DNA of 64,000 nt. Origin: Amphiduros pacificus (Eukaryota > Annelida > Polychaeta > Phyllodocida > Hesionidae). The notes under the pieces are model-generated. The model had not been told where the DNA came from, ran no database searches, and saw only the letters and a program-made list of their open reading frames with translations. Location of the stretch: NCBI GenBank assembly GCA_949316495.1, contig OX439004.1, forward strand, positions 34,726,904 to 34,790,903. Direction: 5' to 3'. Shown piece by piece: positions 48,916 to 61,909 of the stretch; position 1 is the stretch's first letter; each line of letters opens with the position of its first letter. The translations under genes and the position numbers were made by a program.

Positions 48916-51900
48916 AAATGGTCCACCACAAAAAAGTCAGTGACCATGGAAAAATACAAGCAGAAATTAGTCACACCTTAGAATAAAATTTAACATGTGA
49001 AAATTGCGAATTATATGAGTATACAACACCTTCTTAGTGTCAAATTTATAGATTTATTGTTTTATGGTGACATTTCAATTTAAAAGAGAAACATTCAATA
49101 CCTAATATATTACAATTTATTCTTTTGTACTTTTTTGATTTCCAAATTGCTAGAAGTTTTCATTCCCAGATTATTTGAGTTTTGGCAGCTGTTGCTTCAG
49201 ATTCAACTTGCCCTGCTATCTTCAACCACTTTGTAAATCATATATACAAATGGAACTGTCAACCCACTATTGACAGAATCTATTCTAAATAACTTATGCT
49301 CCCCCTGTAATATCTCGATTGGTAACATCCTGTGGTGTCTGCTGATAAATGTCCTTTCAGAAACTCTGTATGCAGCCTGATTGAGGGTCTGCAGATGGAG
49401 GAATAACAAAAACTTCCATTATCTTCATTCTAGTATCTAAATTCTAGTTAAAAAGCAATATTTTCACATCTGTTGCAGACGGCTGGTTTAACTGTTGTTG
49501 GTCTGGCAGACAAGAATAATAACAAATAAGCAATATTTTTGATCATCCTGAATGGACCAATCAGATGAAAGCCCAGTCATTTTGTGCTGCGCACACCTCA
49601 TTTAGTCTGATAAGGCACTTTGCTGTGGACAATGGTCACTTCACAGATCAAATGTCAAAAATTCCGGCTCATGAGGTGTTCCATTAATCAGAGGGAATGA
49701 AAGGCACCTCTTAAATCGCTAAATATTGTATGAGAGGGATCACTCTGTCTGCCCACCCTTTTTATCTGTCTGTGTGTCTTTTATGTTGTGTAATTGCTTT
49801 GCTGACCATATAAACCGTTTCCTGATCACCGCTGACAAAACATGGATGTCATTTTGCGAAAATTACCTCTGGGTAGAATGACTCTGAAATAACAGGGTGC
49901 CGGTGAATGTCAGCTCACCTGCACATTTTATGCTGTCCCTATGATCAGTCTGGCTTTTGTGCTAATGGACACAGTAATAGAGTATCACTGGGCTTAAATC
50001 ATAGACATTTTAGTGCAATTTGTAAGCCACGTGAATCAACATTTGAAAGCTTAAGCACCAGTTTTTGTCCTGTTCATTTCAACTTGTTTCACAAATGCAT
50101 CAATATGTCCATTCAATTTTTTTTCTTCTCAGCAAAATAACCACAAAATTTGATTCTAGAAATCAGATAGAAGGATTTGGTTTGATGGGATGTGTTGTGA
50201 ATCTGTGTACAGTGTTATACATACAGCAAAGCTAACCACCTCAAGGCATTTAGCACCTCTATGATTACATTAAACTGTATTGACCTAAGTTTTTTGGTCA
50301 TAAAAACTGTCAAAAATGGCACATTTTGAGTGGCAGGTAGAATTAATGGACAGCAATCCCAAGTGGAGGAGACAAATGTTACGAAGAGTGACATGTTAGG
50401 CCACATGCATACATGAACATGTGCATGTTAGGCTGGCTTAATGATGCCCTGGTCATTCATGTCACTCTCGACTAGCCGCCGGGTGCCATGCCATCTATTC
50501 ACACAAATAGAATGTCTTTTGTTTTATTACATAAATATTTACACACAAAAGACTGATATATCATGTGACAGGCATGCTAGAAAGCTATGGTTTTTTTTCA
50601 CACAATTTGGCAAGTTTGGAACTCAAATGTCTAATTATGCCGAAACTTTCCATGAAATGAGTTATTTAAACTGCAAGTTAAAAACAGGCAGGTCAAAACA
50701 ATTGTCTTTGTTTGACTTGTAAACTATAAAATTGTTATCACTTGAAACGTGTTTGACACTAAGTGTCGTTTTGGCCGAGATTTGCCCCCCAAGAAACCAT
50801 ATGGGGCCGTGTTATATGGTAGTTAAGAACGGAAAGAACAAAAGGCATGAATGGTCATGAATATTAACACATGATGAGCGGCCATATTTATTTCCCATAA
50901 TTTCAGTTTTATGTCTTGAAATAAATCATCGGAGGAACTGGTCACCAGCCCTCTACTTGGTAATGTTCCCCGCAAAACTTGACCTTAGGGACAGGACAAG
51001 CCCATACTGCCCGGAGGTCATGTGACCTCTAGTCTGGTCAGCTGACCCCATCACCACGGAGATCATGCTGAAGTGACCAATCCGAGCCCATTGATCACGG
51101 CTGAAATTCTACCCATCATCCACTTGTCAAACTCCTTATGTTTGTCAAACAAAATGTTTCTGACCTGATTGTATTCAAGAACTCTTTCAAGATCACAAAA
51201 TATAGTTCCAACTACATCACCAACTTTATTTTAGTTTGATAATAAATTTACCTTTTTCTAAGGCCATAAAATATAAGATTTGTATCAAAGACTAATTATG
51301 CATTATTACCATTTGAAATTATAATACATTTTCTGATGCAACATCTGGACCATTCTCAACTCATGATGAATATTTCAACTTTTTATGCAGTTATCAGTTG
51401 GTCAAACCCCGAGACAAAGAGAAATGATTTTATCTTTTGCAAATCTAATCTTTCATATCAGGACTACTTTTCCAATGATTTTACACAATTTATTGCATTG
51501 TTTCTCTATTGGATAAATGGATGTATTTCATGATAGCGTTTGAAAATCCTGCAGTCTATTGTACTTCTCTATTATGTTCTAATCTCATAGACTCTGCCTT
51601 CAGGCTACAAACATAGGACTTATTATAATTTCATTTATATTAATTATTCAGTTTTGACGTGGTTATGAGGTTTGACTGGGCCCACTACTTTGTGCTCGGA
51701 AATATAATATTAAAATTTCAAAACTGCTGTCCTATTTCTATAATTTATACTCATGACTCGGCAGTTATAAAGTCTGGAAGTGAATTAAAGTGTTAATATT
51801 GTATTAAATATTGGCTAGCAATTTGGACACAAATTACATCTGACATTTAATGACTCCTTTGTATTTAACTAAAACCACATTGCATGCAATCACATGCTTG

Positions 51901-54431
51901 GAGCTATATCGTTCTTCTCTGATTGAATTTTTTTCTTTACACTCCTACACAGTCTTAATAATTCACTTTAAATCATTCTTAAAATTCTGTGAACACAAAC
52001 TTCAAATTTCCATTCATTTACAAAAAGTTAAATTATGAACAAAACAAGAAGCTTGAAGTAACATTATCAATGATCTTGTGAGATCCCATATAACTGCCAT
52101 AATCTTCTCAGTCAATCTATTAATCACCATTTATGCCAACCATTTCATATGAAACTGTGTGTGGTGGCTAGGAAAGAAGTGAGATGTATTTTAAAGAAGA
52201 TTAATTTTCATTGGAAAAGACGTGGTGTCCTTTTGAGGCAAGTTGTCAGTATTTGTGGGTCATTAGCGATGTGGTTACATAGAACCCTCAATGATCCATG
52301 ACCGGCTGCTCAGTGAGGCATGTCTAAACACCTGCTGTCTTATCAATAATTCACCATAGAATCCTTCAAATATCTCCACTAAATTGACTGCCTGACAGTT
52401 CCCATGAGAATCGTTCCTGTGCTACCCACACTTACATATAACTTGTAAACACTATCACTCCTGACTTTATTCTGACTTTCTTGAACATGATAAATAGCTT
52501 CTTTACTGCACAAACCTGCAAACACATTTTGATAATTAGTGCTAAGTTACAAGCAAACACTGTAATTGTTCCAAAATAACGTTCCTGACATGCAAAATTT
52601 TCTTTATGTGATTATTAATCATCGGTGGCTGGAGAGCAGTCTATAATATGACAAAACTGACTAATCCCTCAGAATATTTCTTCAAACTGTTTTCCTTTCT
52701 TTGTTCTTGTCTGGACTGCATGATCACTTATACCGTAATTGATTTATTCAATCCAGACCCCATGTTTTTTTTAACATAAAAAGAGGCATTCATTTTAAAA
52801 CTCACTTTTCACAAATTCTCCAGTACTTAAAAGCATGTGTCAAGCATTTTTTGTGTCCCCATAATATTGACATAGAAGATCCAGGCCTAAAACACAAAGC
52901 AGGAGACATCTGCCACAGACCTAATTCACGACATGCAACACATGTTCAACCAAAAATCACACCATTCCTTCCTCACAAGGCATGTGTCCACATTTTTAAC
53001 AATTTTCAACTGAATATTTTGGTAAATATTTCAACGGGACTTCTCTCACTTGACAACTTCATTGATATCCTGAAGTCTGATTTCTCTTGGATTGAATGTG
53101 TGTGGCAGCATCTGTCTTAAAGCTGTGTTCTCTAATTTGGCACATCAAAGTCTGACGCAGTCAGTCATGTGAGTCTGATGGACACATGATCGGCATTATT
53201 ACGTTTAAAAAATCCTCTCCCTTTCAAGCTTATTGACGTAAACTGCCTAATTTGTGATAATACTGAACACGAACTTCCAAATTAGCACGAGATTCTCTTC
53301 ATTTTTTTTTAAATGGCCACTTTCATTTCATTTTTTCAATTGCCCTCTGCTTTATCTTATTTTATTTTTTTAATCCATTTATATCTGCAAAAGTATCATT
53401 AATAATATAAAATATAATCATTGATCTGGATATCTTGATATTCTAGAAAATGAAATACTATATTGCAAACAATAGCAATTTTAATTCTTACGTAATATCA
53501 AGTTTGAATTCCAGCCCAACTGACAAAGTAAATGGAACAATTAAGACCTGTCACAATGTACATCATAATAAACTGTAATTACTCCACAAATAACGGTGCC
53601 ACAAAATAACACATCACTCTTTTATAAAACAAATATTCTGGATAGATTTCACAGCAATCTTCACACTGCAATCTTCCTCTATTAACACCCAGGTGGTATG
53701 AGACAGACTCAAATTTAATTACAAGCTACAAACTCTGTGTGATTGACAGTTGATTTTTCTCCATTGTGAGCTGAGCGTTTTGGCCATGATCTTCTTCTGA
53801 GGGCGTCCTGTAATTAAAGTTTTTGAAAATTCCATTTTTTTCTTGCCTTTTTTAAATCCTTTTGCCCCAATTCACAAAACATCAGCATCAATATCACTTA
53901 TTTTTTTAAAGTTTCATGTCATATGAAAAACCCACAAAATATAAAGACATTCTTGCTCTTCTTCATTGATATCAAAAACCTTTTATTTTGCATGAAATAT
54001 CAACACTCTTATAAGCACTGTTTCATATGTTTCAATAGGAAATATTAAACTGTCATGAGCATTTTATAGCAAAATGAATCAGCAATATCATTATGACATA
54101 CATTTATTAATGGTACTGCTCATATCAAACACTCTAGTTTTAAATGTCCCATTAAAGCTATATGCCCTGAATAAATGCAAATCTTGGGTTCAAGCTTTCT
54201 GTTACTCGGCAATAAACAGAGCATAAACATAGCTCAGTTTATGTGGGTTGTGCACACATGAATACATATGTACATATATGCATATATATTGTCTTCCATT
54301 GACAAGTAAGGAGTGGCAAGTGATGAATTCTTGTGGACCATTTCTTGAATTTTCCAGTTTAGATCATTTATTCAAAAGTTTGATTGAAAATTACCATGAT
54401 GCTACTTCTTGGTGCAAATAAATTTCTCAAT
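48916..54431. other. Unique AT-rich DNA, no gene seen
   Basis: No supported gene across about 5.5 kb. 49203-49409 (minus, 68 codons) follows a good acceptor (TTATTCCTCCATCTGCAG) but has no donor or recognised family. The palindrome pair at 51014-51047 is listed separately. Confidence 0.5.
51014..51047. promoter_or_regulatory. Two adjacent receptor-type palindromes
   Basis: GAGGTCATGTGACCTC (51014-51029) is an inverted repeat of AGGTCA with a two-base spacer; its centre, TCATGTGA, is also a MITF/TFE-type M-box. Six bases later GGTCAGCTGACC (51036-51047) is a perfect 12-bp palindrome with an E-box centre, CAGCTG. The AGGTCA/GGTCA arms are shared by both. Confidence 0.45.

Positions 54432-54470
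<39 letters not shown>
54432..54470. repeat. (CT)n-(AT)n microsatellite
   Basis: About nine CT repeats pass into about ten AT repeats. A short compound microsatellite. Confidence 0.95.
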
Positions 54471-54985
54471 GATCTCCCCAAGATAAGGTAAATTGACCTT
54501 TTTACAGTATTTTCTTTTAACATTATGCCCTTTTGACGATGTATGCTTTTTGCTTACTTATTCTCCCCATCAGGTTTGTATGCTTATAGAATGAGATAAT
54601 TCTGAACCATCCTCTGGGCAGATGTTATGGTGTGTCACACATAACCATATATCATATGAGAACCAGATCTTTTCTTAAAGTTTATTGACAATGATAGCTT
54701 ATGTGATTCCCTCTGATCTCTAATGTTACTAGTAAAATCCCTGATTGCAGTGACCTCTAACACCCTCCCATCCTCACTGATAAACAGGATGAGGAGAAAG
54801 GATGAGGAGACAGTCATATAAAGACATCTTTCCATGTTCTTCTTCCTCTATATAACTGAAGTTTAAATTGACAATGTTGAAAAATTTCTAATGTTGCAAC
54901 AATTTCAGGACCAAGCTAAAATTGATATTAGTGATATGAAGCAATTTACAAGAAATAATTTTCAGTTAAAAAAAATAGCATGTGA
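54471..54985. other. Unique DNA before the gap, no gene seen
   Basis: No supported gene. The minus open frame at 54635-54835 is not recognised. Confidence 0.5.
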
Positions 54986-55185
54986 NNNNNNNNNNNNNNN
55001 NNNNNNNNNNNNNNNNNNNNNNNNNNNNNNNNNNNNNNNNNNNNNNNNNNNNNNNNNNNNNNNNNNNNNNNNNNNNNNNNNNNNNNNNNNNNNNNNNNNN
55101 NNNNNNNNNNNNNNNNNNNNNNNNNNNNNNNNNNNNNNNNNNNNNNNNNNNNNNNNNNNNNNNNNNNNNNNNNNNNNNNNNNNNN
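54986..55185. other. Assembly gap, 200 N
   Basis: Exactly 200 undetermined bases. The round number suggests a placeholder or an insert-size estimate. A minisatellite begins at its right edge, so the missing sequence probably contains more copies. Any open frame drawn through the N run is meaningless. Confidence 0.99.
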
Positions 55186-55474
55186 CCACACAACATCACC
55201 ATTCTGGACTGATATGACCATAATGTACTCATTTATATCACACAACATCGCCATTCTGGACTGATATAACCATAATGTACTTCTCATTTATATCACACAA
55301 CATCACCATTCTGGACTGATATGACCATAATGTACTTCTCATTTATATCACACAACATCACCATTCTGGACTGATATGACCATAATGTGCTTCTCATTTA
55401 TATCACACAACATCACCATTCTGGACTGATATGACCATAATGTACTCATTTATATCACACAACATCACCATTCT
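55186..55474. repeat. 52/55-bp minisatellite, at least 5.5 copies
   Basis: The anchor CACAACATCACC occurs at 55189, 55241, 55296, 55351, 55406 and 55458, giving spacings of 52, 55, 55, 55 and 52. The difference is a TTC triplet present in the longer units (GTACTTCTCATT versus GTACTCATT). Each unit also holds ATTCTGGACTGATATGACCA. The array is cut on the left by the assembly gap. Confidence 0.95.
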
Positions 55475-57219
55475 TTGCGGAGTAAAATTTCCGCAAATGT
55501 CATTAGTACCTGATGCTTGCAGATACAAGTCAGATGATTTATATGTAAATATCAAATATAATAGGCAAAGCATCAGTATTTTTGTTCAAACTTTTGATAT
55601 CATAAATATTCTACACAGAAGAAGATCCAGGTTGGTGTCTTTCCATTTAAATCACTGTATATTCATTGATTTTTTTCTCTGTTTTCAAAGATTAAAATGT
55701 CTATCTATTTGAGTTCTTGGCTGGCATATTACATGTATTAATGGAACTGGAGGTATATTTTATATTTATACATCTAAGTAAGCGAGTAAAATTGTTCCCG
55801 ACAAGCGCCATGTATGTATACTAAAATAACAGCCCAAGTATTTGATATTCAGCGCTGTATCCCGGTTTTTGTTTGGCGTTGATTTGTCTAAGTGGCGCGA
55901 TACAATTATCTGTGTGTATATGTTTGGCTAACCGGTCATACATAAATACCCAGACTGCTACAAACACGCGCACTACATTTGGCAAATTGAAAGCCTCGGT
56001 GGTATAATTTACTTTCATATCAAGCAGTATCGATCATCCCTTTATACTTGAAACCATTCTGCAGTATTATAGCAAGCCTATTAGGTACATAACTTCATAA
56101 ATGCAATCTAACATCAGGCGCAATCTATATGTATTGCAGTTTAGCATGTATGAGGCCACATGGCTCGGTATTAATGCCGTGCATACTGGTACCCCATCTT
56201 CACTTGCTCGCTCTTTCCCTCTCAATCTGTGTATGACAATCACCCAGAAATAACGATAACTCAATATATTGACACAATAAACGCTGAATTTATCCTAAAA
56301 GATCTCAATGGTAAAAAGTCGGGGCATGCTACCATTTACATGGCTCCTATAGTATTGCATGACAGAACATGTAAATTGGATATGCTAACCCCGAGTGGAG
56401 GACAAGAGCATTTGTCTTCTAATGTCGGCTAGTCCAATACATAATTCAAATATCATTCAAGGCTTTCCATCTGATTGTGATTTTCTTCCTACCAAATCAC
56501 TTCAATGAATATAGTGACGTCTGCTGAAGATGGTTTCTAATTTTTCCAGCCTTAATAAAAGCCAAGGTGGATTAATAAACATTTTCCACATTAATTCTCA
56601 GTAAATGAAAACATTTAAATAGCATTAACACCCGATTATGAGGGGTCATTTTCCTTGCAGACTCATTCACACCTGCTAGGCTCTTTTATTCCATTAAAAA
56701 TATCCTGTCACCACGAAAAATGTCCCTACAAAAGTTTAACAATTCCCAGCGGGTAGAATTATCATGATGATTCCGCTAAAATTATTCAAATCTGATAAAG
56801 AACTGGGGGCAATATCAAATCTGCAGTCAGATGACGTCCTGATGGTTTGTAGGTTTGCGTGGCATTTTATGGTCCCAGACGTCAGTCACAGACAGATGCC
56901 GGGCGTTCATTACAGTGGTGGTATAGCAGACGATTAGGAGCTTCATTAAATCAGTGATGTAACCGGGTGGAAATAATAAGGGATCCCATATTAGGCACCT
57001 CCCTATTGTGGCCCAGACCCCTCGCAATCAGACCGTCATCAGACATCACACCAAGGCCTCACAAAGCCAAGGTCAACACACAATAAATACTAAACAATAA
57101 AATCATATCTTTTCTGAACTGACAATATGTCTTTGATATTTTTCACAGGATCTCATTTAGATAACAATTTTTATGCATACTCCATCAGAAAACAAACCAT
57201 TTCATGATTTTAAATTCAA

Positions 57220-57233
57220 CACAAGGTGGCGCC
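57220..57233 (+). promoter_or_regulatory. CTCF-like motif
   Basis: CACAAGGTGGCGCC matches the AGGTGGCGC variant of the CTCF core, with CACA upstream. Confidence 0.35.
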
Positions 57234-57377
57234 TAAGTTGAAGCTTTATAGCCTTAAAACTTTGACGTTGTGCTGACAAATTGGAATTTGATGTGACACT
57301 AGATAGATTAAGTGCAGACGAAGGGGATAGGGTATTACGTGGCGATGATGATCACAGTGATAAGCGGAGGTGGCCGA

Positions 57378-57409
57378 CATCAATTAATATTCCACTTTCA
57401 TCAATTAAT
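57378..57409. promoter_or_regulatory. Homeodomain doublet at 21-bp spacing
   Basis: CATCAATTAAT occurs at 57378-57388 and again at 57399-57409, start-to-start 21 bases, close to two helical turns. This would place two homeodomain proteins on the same DNA face. The surrounding block (57300-57445) is of high complexity. Confidence 0.4.
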
Positions 57410-58677
57410 CAACTGGTATATTAGATGGCGACTGTCATTAATTTAAAAACTATTATACAATCATTAACTTATTTGTTAAAATTTACAAGGAAAATCTAAT
57501 CTTTGACTTTTAAAGAAAAACAATTAGTCTCCATTTTTTACGTGATAAATAGAATATATTTTTGATCATGACTGCTTGAAATTGAATCTTGAAATTTTTC
57601 CTATTGAGAAAATTAATGGACTTTTATTATCAGGTAAATTCAATCCATAAGGCAACATCCCCAATAGCAGTCAGTTAAATCAACTTCCTCTCTTTAAAAG
57701 AGGCAGATTAAAGTTCAATGGAATTTCAAAAATAAACTGGACCAGGTAGAGAAGGCCTGGATTGCCAAATAAAAGTGTGTATTACATAAGATATCAATTT
57801 GTGGCGTGACAGGGCAAGGAAGTTGGTCTATCTGACTATGAGACTTGACATGCAACTTGGAGACCAACGTCAGGTCTGTAAAGAATGGGTCACGTAATAC
57901 TGACCAGAACTGGACGCTCTCGCCGCCTGCTGACCAGTGTCCAGCATGCTGTTCTATTGTGTGGTCACAGGAAGAGAAAAGGTCAAGAGGCGTTGGTGAC
58001 AAATGTCAGCAGCTGAACATAATGACAATATAACAGTCAGAACAGCCCGACGTTACATTCATTGATGGTATCACTGACCACTCAGTGACCACTCAGTGAC
58101 CAGCCACTCCTGTTGAATCAAAACAAATTTCCTTTCTCGATTTGGTTGATGTGTCTATGTCAGAGGCACATGTCAGAAATCAAATTTTGGTGAGATATCG
58201 ACAAGACCGATCAGGTTGCATTGTGGGATGGAAACATTGCATCTTGATCCTACCACTCCTCACATCGATTCAGATGCCTTGCCGAATGCGACCGACCGCC
58301 GCCGAGGCAGACACCTGTACTCCTGTCCACCCCGGAACAATGGTTCAGCAGGGGCAGGAGATATTATCACTTTGCCTTCCGCCCCAATATGGTGAGCACC
58401 ATAATGACGCTGCCCCACCCGTACCCAGCCACACCCCGTGGGCAATCGTCCACTAACAAAGCTCTCCATTGTTCTCATATCACATATCACTACTCCAACT
58501 CTGGTCCCTCTTCACAGATATATCATTTATACCTAGCCAAAATAGATGAGTAGAAATTGAGATATTTTTATCATTCATATGATTTATACCAAGAAAAAAT
58601 AGAGGAGTATAAATAAAACATTAAAGTGGACAGGACACTGTCCTACATTGAGAGATATTAGATACTGTTTGGTTGAG

Positions 58678-58705
58678 TGCCCCCCCCCACCACCACCACC
58701 CACCA
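58678..58705. repeat. Poly-C and CCA-repeat tract
   Basis: A run of about ten C is followed by CACCACCACCACCC. Low-complexity sequence. Confidence 0.85.
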
Positions 58706-59498
58706 AACCTCTGGACCATTAGGGGTCTAACAATAAGCATCTGCATCTGCTCAACATTTAACTACTTATTAACTCAATTATCACTAATCCTTTCCATTAT
58801 ATCTATACGACAATTATCTCCTTTGTCTTCCATTTTGTGTTTGTATTTTCAATAGATTATTTAGTTAAATATTCAACCACAAGAATTGTTTTCATTTTTT
58901 TTCTGTGCATGAGAGGTCTAAACTATCCTGTTCAACTGCATAACCAAACATTCCATCTAACTGGAATGCCTTAAGAGAAAAGTTTTTAAATCAGCCTACC
59001 TTATCCAGGCAGGACCTGCTCATAACTTTGTTTGTCTCAACTCAGACCGAAGAGACCAAAGCAAACAAACCATAATAAAATCAGATGTTTATGTTGTATT
59101 TTCTGATCATTATTTTCGAAATAAGATGGAGATAAGGCTGATTGATCAAGCAATAAAAGTGTGCGGTACCATATGTGTGTCTCATCCATCTCTATTTGGA
59201 CATGGAAATATGGCCAAATTAAAACACCAGCCCCAATTATCCAAACTCCAAAAAGTCTCCCACCCATGATTTGTACTGCTATTAATTTTTGGGGAAAAAC
59301 TGGAAGCTGACAGTCGAATTATCCTCCGTCGCCACGACGACTCCTTCACAATTATTGCGCAAATTAATTGCCATTGTTTGTTTTTCTATCTGAAAATAAA
59401 CACTTGTAATTTGGCGATCTATCACTGCTGAACTTGCCTCCGTAGCAGGTATCCTGTGTCCTGATGCATCACTGAAAATCACCATGCCAAGCTCCAAA

Positions 59499-59513
59499 GG
59501 CGACATCTGGTGG
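59499..59513 (-). promoter_or_regulatory. CTCF-like motif (reverse)
   Basis: The minus strand reads CCACCAGATGTCGCC, close to the CCACCAGATGGCGC form common among animal CTCF sites, with one mismatch. Confidence 0.35.
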
Positions 59514-60518
59514 TGAGAGTCTTTGTGCTGTTGATATGGATGGCAAGCTTGTCTATCATTTGGGGGAGAATTCTGTTAATGATGTAACAATAACATCAAA
59601 GGAAAGCTTAACGAAGCTAGATAATGAGACCCTCATTAAGAACGCTAAAACAATGGTGAGAAATAAGACTGGTGTCACCCGCACCCTCCATGCTATCTGT
59701 TCAAGTCTTTGTCTTCCTAAAATATCAAACACCCCAACAATCTGCTTCCAGATGTGTATCCATTACCACAGCAAATATATCTGAGAAACTTCTCACAAAA
59801 CCTTCTCAATCATAACTTGCTTCAAGTTTGCCACAACAAAAAGGAACTGAAAATGACTCAATAAAATACCTGGGTTTCCTGTAAACTTGACAAGAGACGA
59901 TGAGCAAAAACATCTGGAAGCCAAGCATCTATCATCAGTTGGAGGCAAACCTCAATATGGTCATGCATGAAAGTGACCAGATAAGGCATTGTATGGCACT
60001 TTATGGTCACGTGCACCTGTTGTGTGTGCACTATTTGGTTATGCATGCCTTGCGAGTGGCAAAATACGGTCAAGCAGTGAGCTTATACAGTCACAACCAT
60101 AAGTGAACGAATAGATGTTTGGTTCAAACTGATCACTGTCATGAAACAAAGCCCGGGAAGATGCCCTCCGCAGCCATGTGTTGCTGTCAGGAGAGTGGGG
60201 GAGGGTTCAGATGGGAGGGGTCCTGCCACCTCATCATTCTCATCCTAATTGCTAGCTTCAGCCACTTTTCAATTTTTATTTGATTCAACAATTATGACCT
60301 TGATAATTAGAAAAAATTTGAAATCTATATTTCAGTTATTTCTTTCCTGGTCTTAAAATATAATAAAGCCAAAAAAAAGGGGGTTTTTTATGAATATTTC
60401 CATCACCAAATTAAAATTATTCTGGGTGGTTGGAAAAAAATCGTGATATCAAGCTCAAATCTTTAAAGTCCTGTCTCAGTCATTTTGAAGGAATTTCTCA
60501 ATATCCACTCGACAGCTG

Positions 60519-60566
60519 ATCAGGGAGAAATTGACCATCAGGGAGAAACTGACCATCTCGGGAGAA
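60519..60566. repeat. 18-bp tandem repeat, about 2.6 copies
   Basis: ATCAGGGAGAAATTGACC and ATCAGGGAGAAACTGACC are followed by a diverged ATCTCGGGAGAAC. Confidence 0.85.
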
Positions 60567-61883
60567 CAAAGCCGGACAATCAGCTTATGTTAATGGGCGA
60601 CCTCAATGGCCTGGTCATCCGTCCAGTGACCCGCATGCTGACCTAATGACACCAATGACCTTCAACGATCTTCCTGATCCACTTCTCGTCAATGAGATGA
60701 AGCCCCCTTCAAGAACAAGTGGCTTTCATCGTATTTTTCATCCAGGGGAACTGGGGCAAGTATCACCTGGCCTATTGTCTTGATATTTCCCCCAAAGAAT
60801 TCACATTTGTCATCTGAGAAACAAAGACCTTGTCCACTTAAAGTTAAACAGTCACCAGGACAATACGTGTCCAGTCCAGACATTTAAAATATCCAACCGT
60901 GAGGCAGTGAAGAGGCAATTTCACAAGTCCTTAACATTATAAAGGATGTGGATTATGATGGTTGTCAAGGGTACTTTTGGCTTGCCAGATGATTGGTGAG
61001 TGATAATAGGAGAGAAAATAAGGAAACATACAGTGTGTGAACATGAAGGCCTAAATTGTGCCGCACTATGCTACCCTCCATGGGGTAAATCTCAAGTACC
61101 CTCACCAGCCTATGAATATTTCAACAATTTATAAATGAATGCTGAATGATTCAAACAGATCTGTGTCAAATCAAATAAATCTTTATGGATTTTCAACAAT
61201 TGATGGTTATGTAAACAATTCCATTTGCGTAACTGTTGAATGCACATCGTAAATAACAGCGACAAGTAAATTAATTTTCTCTTTTTTCAGAATTATTTGG
61301 ATTTTTTTTAATTCTGTGGAGGGCCAAATAAAGAAAACAGAGTTTGCAAAGACAACTGAACTTCATCTATGTGACAGGCCTTCACCATGAGGAATTCCCT
61401 GCCCAGAGACCCATAAAATTGGTCATGGAAAAAATATGGCTGCGAGAAATAATCTCATTTGTCTATGGTCTGGAGAGTCAACTCTTCGAGTGACAAAGGC
61501 GTTTCGTAGACCACGAGTGAGTGTTCATCAAATAAACGCATTATTAATCTGCTAGCCTCCATCGCAGATGCCTAAAACAGCGCATTCTTGGGAGGCAATG
61601 ATGGAGCATTCTCCCGCTCAAATCTGGTCATTTGTCAGAGAAATGTTTCCCCCTGGAAATTGTCACCACCAATCAGAGCCTCCTGGCAGATGCTGCATCC
61701 CATTGTTTCCTGCTGAGCGTCCATTCTCCATGATAATCTCTTCATCCCTCTTTAATCCACCATAATCCAGCCTCACTTTGCTACATATGTAAAGCCAACA
61801 CAAGCTGCTACAAATCCTTAAACAAAACCATGATAATCTCTCCATTGTAATGCAAATCACAGCAGATTTAAATACGAATCAAA

Positions 61884-61909
61884 TTCCATGGTAACAGACT
61901 CATTTGCAT
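61884..61909. promoter_or_regulatory. X-box next to a POU octamer
   Basis: The minus strand of 61884-61895 reads GTTACCATGGAA, an RFX X-box. Six bases further on the plus strand, ATTTGCAT (61902-61909) is the exact octamer on the other strand. The pairing of two full consensus sites is notable; nothing coding overlaps. Confidence 0.4.

Larger units (their letters stand above)
55475..61883. other. Long unique stretch, no gene seen
   Basis: No supported gene across about 6.4 kb. High-complexity blocks at 56630-57030, 57300-57445, 57830-58030 and 58140-58460 look protein-like in several frames on both strands, which argues for conserved non-coding DNA rather than exons. 56655-56680 holds a T-box-like TTCACACCT word. 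Small tandem repeats lie at 58075-58104 (ACTCAGTGACC) and 60519-60566. Confidence 0.5.

Noticed and set aside
54891-55287. Open frames across the N run
   Set aside because: The unknown bases cannot be translated.
58142-58490. GC-richer block open on both strands (104 and 76 codons)
   Set aside because: Neither translation shows a domain; being open on both strands is typical of stop-poor, GC-richer non-coding DNA.
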